Below are positions 1 through 6,471 of a stretch of 20,661 bases of DNA, in pieces. Within the stretch, counting starts at the first letter, position 1. Each line of letters begins with the position of its first letter. The stretch comes from Paracoccaceae bacterium. GTDB taxonomy: Bacteria; Pseudomonadota; Alphaproteobacteria; Rhodobacterales; Rhodobacteraceae. Below the pieces are notes generated by a model that saw only the letters and a program-made list of their open reading frames with translations, made no database searches and was not told where the DNA came from. The position numbers and the translations under genes were made by a program. The stretch spans positions 5,865 through 26,525 of the forward strand of contig JABSSB010000005.1 in the NCBI GenBank assembly GCA_013214715.1. Direction: 5' to 3'.

Positions 1-344
1 GGGGATTTGCACGTAAAGCGTGCCATCAACCACTTCCCGGACGTCCGGATTGCCAGGAGCTTTGTAACTCTGGCTGGTCGCTCAGGAGCAATAGCCATCA
101 TAGGCGGGGGCATAGCGGTCCGGATCGGCGGCGAACTTGTCGCGGTTTTCGGCAGAGGTGAAATACCGGATCGCGCCAGTGTGGACTGGCTATAACGAAC
201 TTCGCCCTGCATAGGGGCGCCGTCATGGTAGGACACGGTGTCAAAGCCGGACAGGGCCACGGCCAGGTGGTTGCCCGCCCAGGCTGGCAGGGCAGAGACC
301 GCCAAACCGGCAGCAAGGGCGAGGGGTTTCAGCCTGCGTTTCAT
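1..344 (-). pseudogene. YHS-domain protein, frameshifted and nonsense-mutated, cut by window edge
   Basis: The reading starts at the ATG complementary to 342-344 with a signal peptide (MKRRLKPLALAAGLAVSALP, cleavage near AWA). It continues into the start of a YHS-type domain (VALSGFDTVSYHDGAPMQGE). Near 179-184 the homologous reading jumps to another frame, which then reads IRYFTSAENRDKFAADPDRY and APAYDGYCS. That second frame meets a TGA complementary to 82-84, where the family normally has an aromatic residue after YCS/YCA, and then continues as ATSQSYKAPGNPDVREVVDG and TLYVQ. One missing base plus a TGG-to-TGA change would restore the full family pattern. Intact relatives are secreted proteins of roughly 150 residues of uncertain, possibly metal-related, function. 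The gene continues beyond base 1. Two independent lesions favour a real pseudogene over one sequencing error. Confidence 0.75.
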
Positions 345-649
345 CAGGCAACTTTTCGTGGTCCAGGGGCGAGTGCCATTTCTGTGGCCATGCCGAATGG
401 GTAATTCCAACTGCGATCACAGGCATGTAACGCTTTGGCTTTGATGCTGTGAGATGCCCGCGTTGTGTGAAGGTTAGATGCCTCCAAGTTGCTGATTTTT
501 CTGCTGGTGCTAAATCACAATCCGGTAGCGGCCCAAAATGATGTGTCACGGCCGTGACCCAACTGGCCATCTTGTTTCACATCAGGGAAGTGATATGGCC
601 CACCTGTCTTTTCGGCCATGCTGGTCCGAACGCGGCACAAGGAAGAACT
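345..649. other. 305-base gap without a gene
   Basis: Divergent spacer between the broken YHS gene (minus) and the small membrane-protein gene (plus). Short open frames exist on both strands, but none has a ribosome binding site or family resemblance. The only clear structure is the 14-bp palindrome at 545-558. There is also a 6-bp inverted pair GGCCAT...ATGGCC near 568-600. Promoters for both flanking genes must lie here, but no convincing -35/-10 pair was found. Confidence 0.6.
545..558. promoter_or_regulatory. perfect 14-bp palindrome, possible operator
   Basis: GTCACGGCCGTGAC is identical to its own reverse complement and lies about 90 bases before the start codon at 650. A perfect 14-bp dyad in an intergenic gap is a typical shape for a dimeric repressor site. 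No neighbouring regulator gene identifies the protein, so function is inference only. Confidence 0.35.
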
Positions 650-916
650 ATGGGCGCTTTTGTTCGTTTTCTGTTGATTCTGCTGGTGGTGCAGACGGTG
701 ATCTATTTGTTCCTGACGGTCCGTCTGCGGCGGGCTGAGCGAGAGCGTCTGGAAGAGATCTGGCACAAGGATGGCATCGGCGGGGACCGGGAGGCCTATG
801 TCGCTAAAGGGCTGACAAAATATGCGGACCGGCTGGACAAGCGGTTGCTGATCTTTGTTTACATTGTGCCCATCGTCGCGCTGGGTGTATTGGTCTACGT
901 GGCCAATAGCGTGTGA
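650..916 (+). CDS. small two-TM membrane protein, unknown function
   Basis: Predicted 88-aa protein with a hydrophobic segment at about residues 5-22 (FLLILLVVQTVIYLFLTV) and another at about 68-85 (LLIFVYIVPIVALGVLVYV). Between them is a charged, mostly helical cytoplasmic-looking loop (RRAERERLEEIW). The ATG at 650 was chosen because AAGGAAG sits just upstream at a suitable distance and the protein then begins with the first membrane segment. An earlier in-frame ATG at 554 lacks such a site and would add an unconvincing N-terminus. The stop is 7 bases before the next gene, so the two are probably cotranscribed and translationally linked. The family is not recognised beyond this arrangement; a joint role with the DUF1523 neighbour is inference. 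Confidence 0.75.
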   Translation: MGAFVRFLLILLVVQTVIYLFLTVRLRRAERERLEEIWHKDGIGGDREAYVAKGLTKYADRLDKRLLIFVYIVPIVALGVLVYVANSV

Positions 917-923
917 GGCGGTG

Positions 924-1565
924 ATGCTGGGTATTGTGAAATGGGTGATTACGGGGCTGTTCTGGGGCCTTGTGCTGTTGATGCTGTATTACACGCTGCC
1001 GCAGCGGGACGTGGTTTACATCACCGGGGTTGAGGTCAAGCGCGAAGATCTGGGGCAGAACGCGTTGTTCTGGGCCAGCCCGCCATCGGGTACCGCAGCT
1101 GGCACCAGCCGTGACGTGCGCTTCATCGACACCGTGCAGCCCAATGGCTCGGTCAAGGTTTACCGCAACGAAGATACCGGCTGGAGCTGGCCGCCCTATT
1201 TCAAGGTCAACGCGGCCAATCTGCAGGCACAGGCCCGCGCGCTGAGTTCCACCACAGCTGACCCGAATTGGGTGATGATCCGCTCTTACGGCTGGCGGGT
1301 TGAGTTTTTCACGATCTACCCCAATGCGCTCGCCCTGCGCGAGGTTGAGGGGCCGGAGGCAGATATTGGTCTGCCCTGGTTCAACATCATTTTCCTGACG
1401 AGCTTTGCCCTGATCGTGGGGGCGTTGCATGTGCGCTGGCGTCGGTTCAAGGCGCGGCGGTTGGACCCGGTGGGCGAAGCGATTGAAGATCGTATGGACA
1501 TGACGGGAGAGGCCATTTCCCGAAACGTCCGTGGGATGCGCCGCTGGTGGCGCGGTCAGGGCTGA
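924..1565 (+). CDS. DUF1523 family membrane protein
   Basis: Predicted 213-aa protein. A first membrane segment at about 4-22 (WVITGLFWGLVLLMLYYTLP) is followed by a roughly 125-residue extracytoplasmic region rich in aromatic residues (DTGWSWPPYFKVN). A second membrane segment lies at about 151-169 (FNIIFLTSFALIVGALHV), with a basic cytoplasmic tail (RWRRFKARR, ending RRWWRGQG). The order and the RDVVYITGVEVKRED stretch fit the DUF1523 family of Alphaproteobacteria, whose function is not known. The ATG at 924 is preceded by GAGG; an in-frame GTG immediately before it is a less likely start. It forms a two-gene unit with the 88-aa membrane protein upstream and ends at a strong inverted repeat. 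Confidence 0.85.
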   Translation: MLGIVKWVITGLFWGLVLLMLYYTLPQRDVVYITGVEVKREDLGQNALFWASPPSGTAAGTSRDVRFIDTVQPNGSVKVYRNEDTGWSWPPYFKVNAANLQAQARALSSTTADPNWVMIRSYGWRVEFFTIYPNALALREVEGPEADIGLPWFNIIFLTSFALIVGALHVRWRRFKARRLDPVGEAIEDRMDMTGEAISRNVRGMRRWWRGQG

Positions 1566-1575
1566 ACGCGATACG

Positions 1576-1657
1576 GCTGATCCCGGGCCGTGGCGGTCCT
1601 CCCGCCCACTCACCCCGGCCCACCACGGCCCGGGGCGCGTGCTGAAACCGGATCAGC
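1576..1657. terminator. large nested inverted repeat between convergent genes
   Basis: CCCGGGCCGTGG at 1582-1593 is the exact reverse complement of 1623-1634. Outside it GCTGATCC (1576-1583) pairs with GGATCAGC (1650-1657), and inside it GGCGG (1592-1596) pairs with CCGCC (1602-1606). It lies between the 3' ends of the DUF1523 gene (plus) and the secreted-protein gene (minus), so it would fold in both transcripts. There is no T-run, so it would act as a stalling or Rho-assisted structure rather than a classical intrinsic terminator. Its right arm overlaps the last codons of the minus-strand gene. Confidence 0.5.
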
Positions 1658-2144
1658 TTTGTTCGGATTGGCAGGTCTGAATCGCTTTGATCGCCTGCGC
1701 GCTGCCGGTGAGGTCAATGGTCGTAGACGCCCCGCTGGGGCCTGTCACGGTCACATCGCGGGCGCGGATTAATTCGTTCAGGAAATCGGGGCTGTCAAAG
1801 AAGACCTGCCCGCCTTGCAAATAGCCGCGATGATCGCCGATGGCCTGCCCTTCGAACTGACCGTCGGTGAAGTCAAACCGTATGTCGCCTTGCTGCCCGT
1901 CGCGGATTTCGGTCCAGATGATGTTATAGGCGCCGATGAACCCGCCGCCTTGGTCTGGCAGGGCGCCGATCTGTAAAAGCGTGCCATCAGGGAAGTTACG
2001 CTCCGCCAGACAGCCATTCCCGGCCTCGGGGTCAATGCGGATAATCCAATCCCCGGCAGTGCCCCATTGCGGCAGAGGTGCGATTTGATCCTGCGCGGCA
2101 AGCGGGGTGGCAAGAAACAAGGTCAGGGCGGTCAGACGCAGCAT
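1653..2144 (-). CDS. secreted protein of unknown function
   Basis: Predicted 163-aa protein with a short signal peptide (MLRLTALTLFLATPLAAQ, cleavage after the first or second Ala). The mature part contains one Cys near the front (NGCLAERNF) and one close to the end (IQTCQSEQS), which could form a disulfide in the periplasm. The ATG complementary to 2142-2144 was chosen because GGAGAG lies just upstream and a signal peptide begins there. The frame stays open much further upstream, but only antisense to pheS. No family is recognised. A repeated alternation of hydrophobic and polar residues (GDIRFDFTDGQFEGQAIG) suggests a beta-rich fold. It is convergent with the DUF1523 gene and divergent from pheS. 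Confidence 0.75.
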   Translation of the reverse strand: MLRLTALTLFLATPLAAQDQIAPLPQWGTAGDWIIRIDPEAGNGCLAERNFPDGTLLQIGALPDQGGGFIGAYNIIWTEIRDGQQGDIRFDFTDGQFEGQAIGDHRGYLQGGQVFFDSPDFLNELIRARDVTVTGPSGASTTIDLTGSAQAIKAIQTCQSEQS

Positions 2145-2271
2145 GAGGCTCTCCGGCTTTAGGGTGCTTGGGTCTAAACTGGCGCAGCACAGGCTCTCTG
2201 CCAAGCCCCTGCCTCTTGCTTTCGCCGTGCCCTGTGATAGCAGGACGCAAGTTTGATACCGGGGACGCGTC

Positions 2272-3345
2272 ATGGACGATCTGAAGGCCAAATATCTGGG
2301 AGACATTGCCGAGGCAGCGGATGAGGCTGCATTGGAAACGATCCGTGTGGCCGCCGTTGGCAAAAAGGGCGAAGTCGCGCTGAAGATGCGCGAGCTGGGG
2401 AAGATGACCCCGGAAGAGCGGCAAGTCGCTGGCCCGGCGCTGAACGCGTTGAAAGATGAGATTAACGCAGCGCTGGCGGCGAAGAAAGCGGCGCTGTCCG
2501 ATGCGGCGCTGGATGAGCGTCTGCGCACGGAATGGCTGGATGTCACGCTGCCGGGGCGGCCGTCGCGGGCAGGATCGTTGCATCCGATCAGCCAGGTGAC
2601 CGAAGAGGTGACCGCGATTTTTGCCGAGATGGGTTTTGCCGTGGCCGAAGGTCCGCGCATCGACACGGATTGGTATAATTTCGACGCGCTCAACATCCCC
2701 GGCCATCACCCGGCCCGGGCCGAGATGGACACGTTCTACATGGCGCGCGAGGACGGCGACAACCGCCCGCCCCACGTGTTGCGGACCCACACATCCCCCG
2801 TGCAGATCCGGTCGATGGAGGCGCATGGCGCGCCGCTGCGCGTGATCTGCCCGGGCGGTGTCTATCGCGCCGATTACGACCAGACCCACACACCGATGTT
2901 CCATCAGGTCGAAGGGCTGGCCATCGACAAGGATATCTCGATGGCGAACCTGAAATGGGTTCTGGAAGAATTCGTGAAATCCTATTTCGAAGTGGATGAT
3001 GTGGAGCTGCGCTTCCGCGCCTCGCATTTCCCCTTCACCGAACCCTCGGCCGAGGTCGACATCCGTTGCTCCTGGGAAGGTGGCACGCTGAAAGTGGGCG
3101 AAGGCGATGATTGGCTCGAAATCCTGGGCTCGGGCATGGTGCATCCCAAAGTGCTTCAGGCAGGCGGGATCGATCCGGAACAGTGGCAGGGTTTTGCCTT
3201 TGGCATGGGGATCGACCGGATCGCGATGCTGAAATATGGCATCCCCGATTTGCGCGCCTTCTTCGACAGCGATCTGCGCTGGCTGCGCCATTACGGCTTT
3301 GCCGCGCTGGATGTGCCGACGCTGCGCGGTGGCCTGAGCCGATAA
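2272..3345 (+). CDS. pheS: phenylalanyl-tRNA synthetase alpha subunit
   Basis: Catalytic subunit of the cytoplasmic alpha2-beta2 enzyme that charges tRNA-Phe with phenylalanine. The 357 residues fit the family. An N-terminal coiled region (about 1-95) is followed by the class II core: HPISQVTEEVTAIFAEMGF (about 104-122), NFDALNIPGHHPAR (about 137-150), motif 2 VYRADYDQTHTPMFHQVEG (about 197-215), FPFTEPSAEVD (about 253-263), and motif 3 FGMGIDRIAMLKYGIPDLRAF near 310-330. The ribosome binding site is weak (GGGGAC before ATG). A possible promoter is TTGCTT at 2216 with GATAGC near 2236, but the spacing is not ideal. No Phe-rich leader peptide was found upstream. The last 135 bases recur in decayed form at 3656-3790, and pheT lies 3.1 kb downstream rather than adjacent. 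Confidence 0.98.
   Translation: MDDLKAKYLGDIAEAADEAALETIRVAAVGKKGEVALKMRELGKMTPEERQVAGPALNALKDEINAALAAKKAALSDAALDERLRTEWLDVTLPGRPSRAGSLHPISQVTEEVTAIFAEMGFAVAEGPRIDTDWYNFDALNIPGHHPARAEMDTFYMAREDGDNRPPHVLRTHTSPVQIRSMEAHGAPLRVICPGGVYRADYDQTHTPMFHQVEGLAIDKDISMANLKWVLEEFVKSYFEVDDVELRFRASHFPFTEPSAEVDIRCSWEGGTLKVGEGDDWLEILGSGMVHPKVLQAGGIDPEQWQGFAFGMGIDRIAMLKYGIPDLRAFFDSDLRWLRHYGFAALDVPTLRGGLSR
3208..3342 (+). repeat. pheS 3' end, intact copy of a direct repeat
   Basis: The last 45 sense codons of pheS are repeated in direct orientation at 3656-3790. Hand alignment without gaps gives about 18 mismatches in 135 bases (about 87% identity). The two copies are 448 bases apart and bracket the 98-aa ORF at 3347-3643. 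Similarity fades quickly on both sides of the aligned block. Confidence 0.85.
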
Positions 3346-3346
3346 G

Positions 3347-3643
3347 GTGTGGGTCCTTGGCCGATATGCCGCGACCTACTGGGATTGGTGTAAAGCCAAG
3401 ACAAACCGCCTAAGCTACGGGTGGCTGATTGCATTCGGAATATTCTGGGTGCTGATCGCGCCACTTTCTCTTGGTGCTCTTCTTGGCGATTGGGGCGCTC
3501 TAATTTGGGTTTGTCTGTCTTTTCCAGTTGGGTTTTTCTGGTTCGCATGGGCGCAGAACATATCGCAGCGGTTCGATGAAAGAGAGTCGCAATACTCCGA
3601 AACGCGGCGGGTACAAAAGCTGATCAAGCGCGGATCCAAATAA
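3347..3643 (+). CDS. 98-aa two-TM membrane protein, possibly acquired
   Basis: Predicted 98-aa protein starting at a GTG one base after the pheS stop, so translation may be coupled to pheS. A basic N-terminus (WDWCKAKTNRLSYG) precedes two hydrophobic segments, about 25-45 (LIAFGIFWVLIAPLSLGALL) and about 48-68 (GALIWVCLSFPVGFFWFAW). The cytoplasmic-looking tail is charged (QRFDERESQYSETRR). Hand count gives about 52% G+C across 3361-3600, against about 60% at the end of pheS, and T-ending codons are frequent. No family is recognised. It sits exactly between the two copies of the pheS 3' end, which suggests that it arrived with or during that duplication. The start is uncertain because no Shine-Dalgarno is visible beyond the end of pheS. 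Confidence 0.6.
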   Translation: MWVLGRYAATYWDWCKAKTNRLSYGWLIAFGIFWVLIAPLSLGALLGDWGALIWVCLSFPVGFFWFAWAQNISQRFDERESQYSETRRVQKLIKRGSK

Positions 3644-3655
3644 CAGCACGGGACA

Positions 3656-3790
3656 GGAGTCGATCGGATCGCGATGCAGAAACATTGCATCCGCGATTTG
3701 CGCGCCTTCTTCGACAGTCATCTGCGCTGGCTGCGTCATTACGGCTTTGCCGCGCTGTATGGGCCGACGCTGCGCGGTGGGTTGTCGCGC
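3656..3790 (+). pseudogene. decayed duplicate of the pheS 3' end
   Basis: Translated in the frame matching pheS this reads RIAMQKHCIRDLRAFFDSHL and then RWLRHYGFAALYGPTLRGGL, recognisably the last 45 residues of PheS. Replacements include L to Q, Y to H, G to C, P to R, D to H, D to Y and V to G. The pheS stop codon is replaced by TGG, so the frame runs on into the start of the next gene. There is no start codon or ribosome binding site for it, and the active-site domain is absent. Many amino-acid-changing differences show that this copy is not maintained for protein function, while the upstream copy keeps the family consensus. Confidence 0.85.
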
Positions 3791-3839
3791 TGGGCAGATC
3801 CTTGCAGACTGCATTCGTATCACCAGCGGAGGGCAGCCG

Positions 3840-4118
3840 ATGATTTTTGAACAAGACCACCGACGCAAGGGGCCGCGTGCCCGTCGCGTATATGCAATTT
3901 ACGAAATTTTGTACACGCTGGTGGATTTTGTTGCCGCCTTGTTGTTTATCATCGGCTCCATATTCTTCTTCTTCGAGAACCTTGTCTTTGCTGGCACCTG
4001 GTTTTTTCTTATCGGCTCGATCTGCTTTGCGGCCAAACCGACCATCCGCCTGACCTGCGAGCTGCGGTTGATGGCCATGGGCGATGTCGAGGAGGTTGCC
4101 GAGCGTCTGGAAAAGTGA
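3840..4118 (+). CDS. YrhK-family membrane protein
   Basis: Predicted 92-aa protein with two closely spaced membrane segments (VDFVAALLFIIGSIFFFF, about 27-44, and TWFFLIGSICFAA, about 52-64) separated by ENLVFAG. A conserved-looking AKPTIRLTCELRL stretch follows, then an acidic tail. The hydrophobic pair with a GSI.FF...F.GTW.FLIGS pattern matches the YrhK-like domain, whose function is unknown. The ATG at 3840 was selected because GGAGGG at 3828-3833 lies 6 bases before it; an earlier ATG would read through the decayed pheS copy. Base composition is low in G+C (about 44% by hand over 3901-4020), partly because of Phe-rich membrane segments. The stop is 7 bases before the amidotransferase gene. 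Confidence 0.8.
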   Translation: MIFEQDHRRKGPRARRVYAIYEILYTLVDFVAALLFIIGSIFFFFENLVFAGTWFFLIGSICFAAKPTIRLTCELRLMAMGDVEEVAERLEK

Positions 4119-4125
4119 AGGTGCC

Positions 4126-4908
4126 ATGAAAATCCTGATCATCGAATCCAACCCGCCTGATCTGCTGGCGCGCGGCTTCAGTGACGGCCAGCCATATGTC
4201 GACACATTTGCGGCGCTGGGCCTTGATCTGGATCTGACACTGGTTGAGCCCTATCGCACACCGTTCGATCCCGAGCTTCTGGACGGGGCGGATGGTGTGA
4301 TTTTTTCCGGCTCTGGTGTGGAGTGGTCCACGGCAGACGCGCGCGCAGAACCCCTGGCCCGCGCTATGCGGGCCTGTTTTGAGACCGGGGTGCCGGTTTT
4401 TGGCTCCTGTAACGGGATGCAGCTGGCGGCCTGTGTGCTTGGCGGGTATGTCGACGCCTCTCCCAATGGAAGGGAGCAGGGTGTGGCGCAGGGGCTGACC
4501 CTGACAGAGGCTGGGCGCGCGCATCCCTTGATGTACGGGCGTGACAATGGCTTTGGCGCGCTGACGATCCATCGCGACGAGGTGACCAAACTGCCCGCAG
4601 GCGCCGTGGTTCTGGCCCGGAACGCGCATTGCGACGTGCAGGCATTTGCCTATGACCGCGATGGGGTGGATTTCTGGGGTGTGGAATACCACCCGGAATA
4701 TTCTCCTGAGTTTCTGGGCGCGATGCTGGATGATCCGCGTCACGAGGGCGCCTTTGCGGACATGGCCGCAGATTTGCGCGCCGCGCGTGACACGGCAGAG
4801 GCGGCGGACCGTCTGGGCACAACTACCGAAGACATGCAGACCGAGGCGCGCGCGACCGAGCTGACGAACTGGCTGGCCCATGTGAAAGCGCGCAAAGATG
4901 GATCTTGA
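4126..4908 (+). CDS. class I glutamine amidotransferase-like protein
   Basis: Predicted 260-aa protein of the class I (triad) glutamine amidotransferase fold, which hydrolyses glutamine or a gamma-glutamyl bond. The nucleophile elbow is GSCNGMQLA with Cys95, and the other triad members are in VEYHPEYS (His189, Glu191). DGVIFSGSGVEWS at about 56-68 forms the oxyanion-strand region. It is a stand-alone amidotransferase domain without a synthase partner domain, resembling GMP-synthase-like or gamma-glutamyl-hydrolase-like relatives; the acceptor substrate cannot be read from sequence. The ATG at 4126 has GAAGG just upstream. It lies 7 bases after the YrhK gene and overlaps the ASCH gene by 11 bases, so these three appear to form an operon. 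Confidence 0.88.
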   Translation: MKILIIESNPPDLLARGFSDGQPYVDTFAALGLDLDLTLVEPYRTPFDPELLDGADGVIFSGSGVEWSTADARAEPLARAMRACFETGVPVFGSCNGMQLAACVLGGYVDASPNGREQGVAQGLTLTEAGRAHPLMYGRDNGFGALTIHRDEVTKLPAGAVVLARNAHCDVQAFAYDRDGVDFWGVEYHPEYSPEFLGAMLDDPRHEGAFADMAADLRAARDTAEAADRLGTTTEDMQTEARATELTNWLAHVKARKDGS

Positions 4909-5308
4909 ACCAAAACACCCACGTGCCCAACGGTTTACCTTTGGTGACAATCGCCAATCGTGTGACGCTTTGCTTGCGCTTGTGCGCAGCGGACAGAAAA
5001 CCGCGACCTGTGGCGCGCTAAGTGATTTCGAAACCGGGCAGGAGGCCATGCCTGAACCGGGACGTCACGATATAGCGCTGGATTGGGCTGGCGTGCCGCA
5101 GCTGCTGATCCGCACCACCGATGTCTGCTTGCGCCGGTTTTGCGATGTGGATGGCGATTTTGCCTTGGCCGAAGGCGAAAATGGCAGCCTCGACGGATGG
5201 CGCGCCGATCACAGAGCCGATTTCACGCGCAATGGCGGCTGGTCGCCTGAGATGATGCTGGTCTGCGAACAGTTCGAGCTTGTCGAAGACCTTGGCAAAT
5301 CGCGGTGA
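4898..5308 (+). CDS. ASCH domain-containing protein
   Basis: Predicted 136-aa single-domain protein. FGDNRQSCDALLALVRSGQK and TATCGALSDFE near the front, and LIRTTDVCLRRFCDVDGDFA followed by LAEGENGSLDGWRADHRADF further on, follow the ASCH family pattern of substrate-pocket lysine/threonine, E-G-E and W..H..FF positions. ASCH domains bind RNA or modified nucleosides; one characterised small member (E. coli YqfB) hydrolyses N4-acetylcytidine. Which applies here is not known. The start codon lies inside the end of the amidotransferase gene (11-base overlap), so translation is probably coupled. A 105-base gap without a gene follows. Confidence 0.85.
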   Translation: MDLEPKHPRAQRFTFGDNRQSCDALLALVRSGQKTATCGALSDFETGQEAMPEPGRHDIALDWAGVPQLLIRTTDVCLRRFCDVDGDFALAEGENGSLDGWRADHRADFTRNGGWSPEMMLVCEQFELVEDLGKSR

Positions 5309-5413
5309 CCCCCAGTTTCGTCTCTTCCAAAATACCCAATCCGACGGCTTCATCAGGCTACGCGCACGGGCTTGTGACGTGACAGTGCCGCGGGCCCCGA
5401 TAGGGTCAGGCAT

Positions 5414-6193
5414 ATGATACGGCTGATCCTGTTTTGTCTTTTGTTCCCTGTTCCCGCGCTTGCCTGTGGGCTTGAAACCGCCTGCCCTTTGGGCGAGCGA
5501 TCCTACCATGTCCGGGCTCCGGACGGTTGGGATGGGGCCACTCCCCTAGCCGTTTTGATGCATTTTCATGGCTGGATGCGCCAGGGCGATCTGGTGGTGA
5601 ACCACGCCCGCATCGCCGGGGCCACGCGCAAACGGGACGTTCTGCTGGTGGCCCCAAACGGGCGCGGCAAAACATGGCGCTTCTGGTCAGCGCCAAACGA
5701 GGATGTGCAGTTTGCCCAAGCCGTTTTGGACGATGTCAAAGCCCGCTACCGGGTAGATGACAGCCGCATTTTTGTCTCGGGATATTCCTATGGCTCGGCC
5801 ATGGCGTGGCGCTTTGTCTGCGAGGCCGGGGCGCCTGTTGCGGCCCTTCTTGCCGTCGCGGGCAGTCTGCCCCAGAACGAGACGTGCCCGGAATCCCCGC
5901 AACAGGTGCGCCATGTCCATGGGCTGGCCGATACGGTGATGGATTTCCCAATGGGTCCGGGCGGTGACCGGCTGTACCCCGTGCAGCTGTGGCGCGATGC
6001 CTATGACTGCGCCGAGCCGAGCCATCCCGGCCCGTGGCGACAGGTGTCCTGGCTGGAATTGGACCGCTATGCTTGGGACTGTCCGGGCGGACAGGTCACG
6101 CTTGACCTGCATCCGGGCGGGCATTTCATCCCGCATGGCTGGATCGCAAGACAGTTGGACGAATTGCTGGGCTTGCCCTTTACCTATCCCTGA
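5414..6193 (+). CDS. secreted alpha/beta hydrolase, PHB depolymerase/feruloyl esterase-like
   Basis: Predicted 259-aa protein with a signal peptide (MIRLILFCLLFPVPALA). The alpha/beta-hydrolase features are in order: oxyanion region LMHFHGWM, nucleophile elbow GYSYGSAMA with Ser125, the probable acid Asp173 in HGLADTVMD, and the catalytic His region HPGGHFIPHGW (His237 is the best candidate). This matches the LpqC-type family annotated as polyhydroxybutyrate depolymerase or feruloyl esterase, which cleaves ester bonds in extracellular or periplasmic substrates. Substrate cannot be assigned, and no polymer-binding domain is present. Several Cys residues in the mature part (ACGLETAC, FVCEAG, ETCPES, YDCAEP, WDCPGG) suggest disulfides. 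The ATG at 5414 begins the signal peptide; the upstream Shine-Dalgarno is weak. Confidence 0.85.
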   Translation: MIRLILFCLLFPVPALACGLETACPLGERSYHVRAPDGWDGATPLAVLMHFHGWMRQGDLVVNHARIAGATRKRDVLLVAPNGRGKTWRFWSAPNEDVQFAQAVLDDVKARYRVDDSRIFVSGYSYGSAMAWRFVCEAGAPVAALLAVAGSLPQNETCPESPQQVRHVHGLADTVMDFPMGPGGDRLYPVQLWRDAYDCAEPSHPGPWRQVSWLELDRYAWDCPGGQVTLDLHPGGHFIPHGWIARQLDELLGLPFTYP

Positions 6194-6360
6194 TCCGCCA
6201 GCTTGGCACGCAGGACCCGGTCCAGATCAAAACCGCCCGTCGCGTGATCCGGCATGGCAGCAGAGCCCATCCAGCCCATGCTCAGATCCTGCTGCAAGGC
6301 GATGCGCCCGGATTTGTCTTTCATGATATCGCGGCGCACCTTACAGACGAACAGATGCAT
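6184..6360 (-). CDS. small hypothetical protein convergent with the hydrolase
   Basis: Predicted 58-aa protein beginning MHLFVCKVRRDIMKDKSGRI and ending with a soluble, acidic-basic stretch (ATGGFDLDRVLRAKLADQG). It lies in the otherwise empty 278 bases between the hydrolase and pheT and overlaps the hydrolase's last 10 bases tail to tail. The composition (alternating charged residues, GGFDLD, no low-complexity) looks like a real small protein rather than an antisense shadow. However, no Shine-Dalgarno precedes the ATG at 6360, and an upstream TTG in frame (about 6388) is an alternative start. No family is recognised. Confidence 0.4.
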   Translation of the reverse strand: MHLFVCKVRRDIMKDKSGRIALQQDLSMGWMGSAAMPDHATGGFDLDRVLRAKLADQG

Positions 6361-6471
6361 ATTGCGCCGGATGAGGATCGGTCCCAACTGTGTTGCGCCA
6401 TACCCTTCCCCCCGCGCGCGCGATCCGGTAAAGCGCCTTTGGACGCAAGATGACGCAGGGATGCGAGCACG

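Noticed and set aside
2143..2256. Possible leader peptide before pheS (ATG at 2143, about 37 codons)
   Set aside because: It contains only two phenylalanine codons, has no following terminator/antiterminator pair, and its ATG lies over the start of the divergent gene, so phenylalanine attenuation is not supported.
2032..3291. Long open frame on the minus strand opposite pheS (over 400 codons)
   Set aside because: It is a shadow of pheS codon structure: rich in His, Arg and Gln, without ribosome binding site or family motifs, and the real minus-strand gene starts at 2144 in another frame.
3656..3838. Second, short phenylalanyl-tRNA synthetase-like protein
   Set aside because: The pheS-like reading has no start codon or ribosome binding site, lacks motifs 1 and 2, and carries many non-conservative changes; it is a decayed duplicate.
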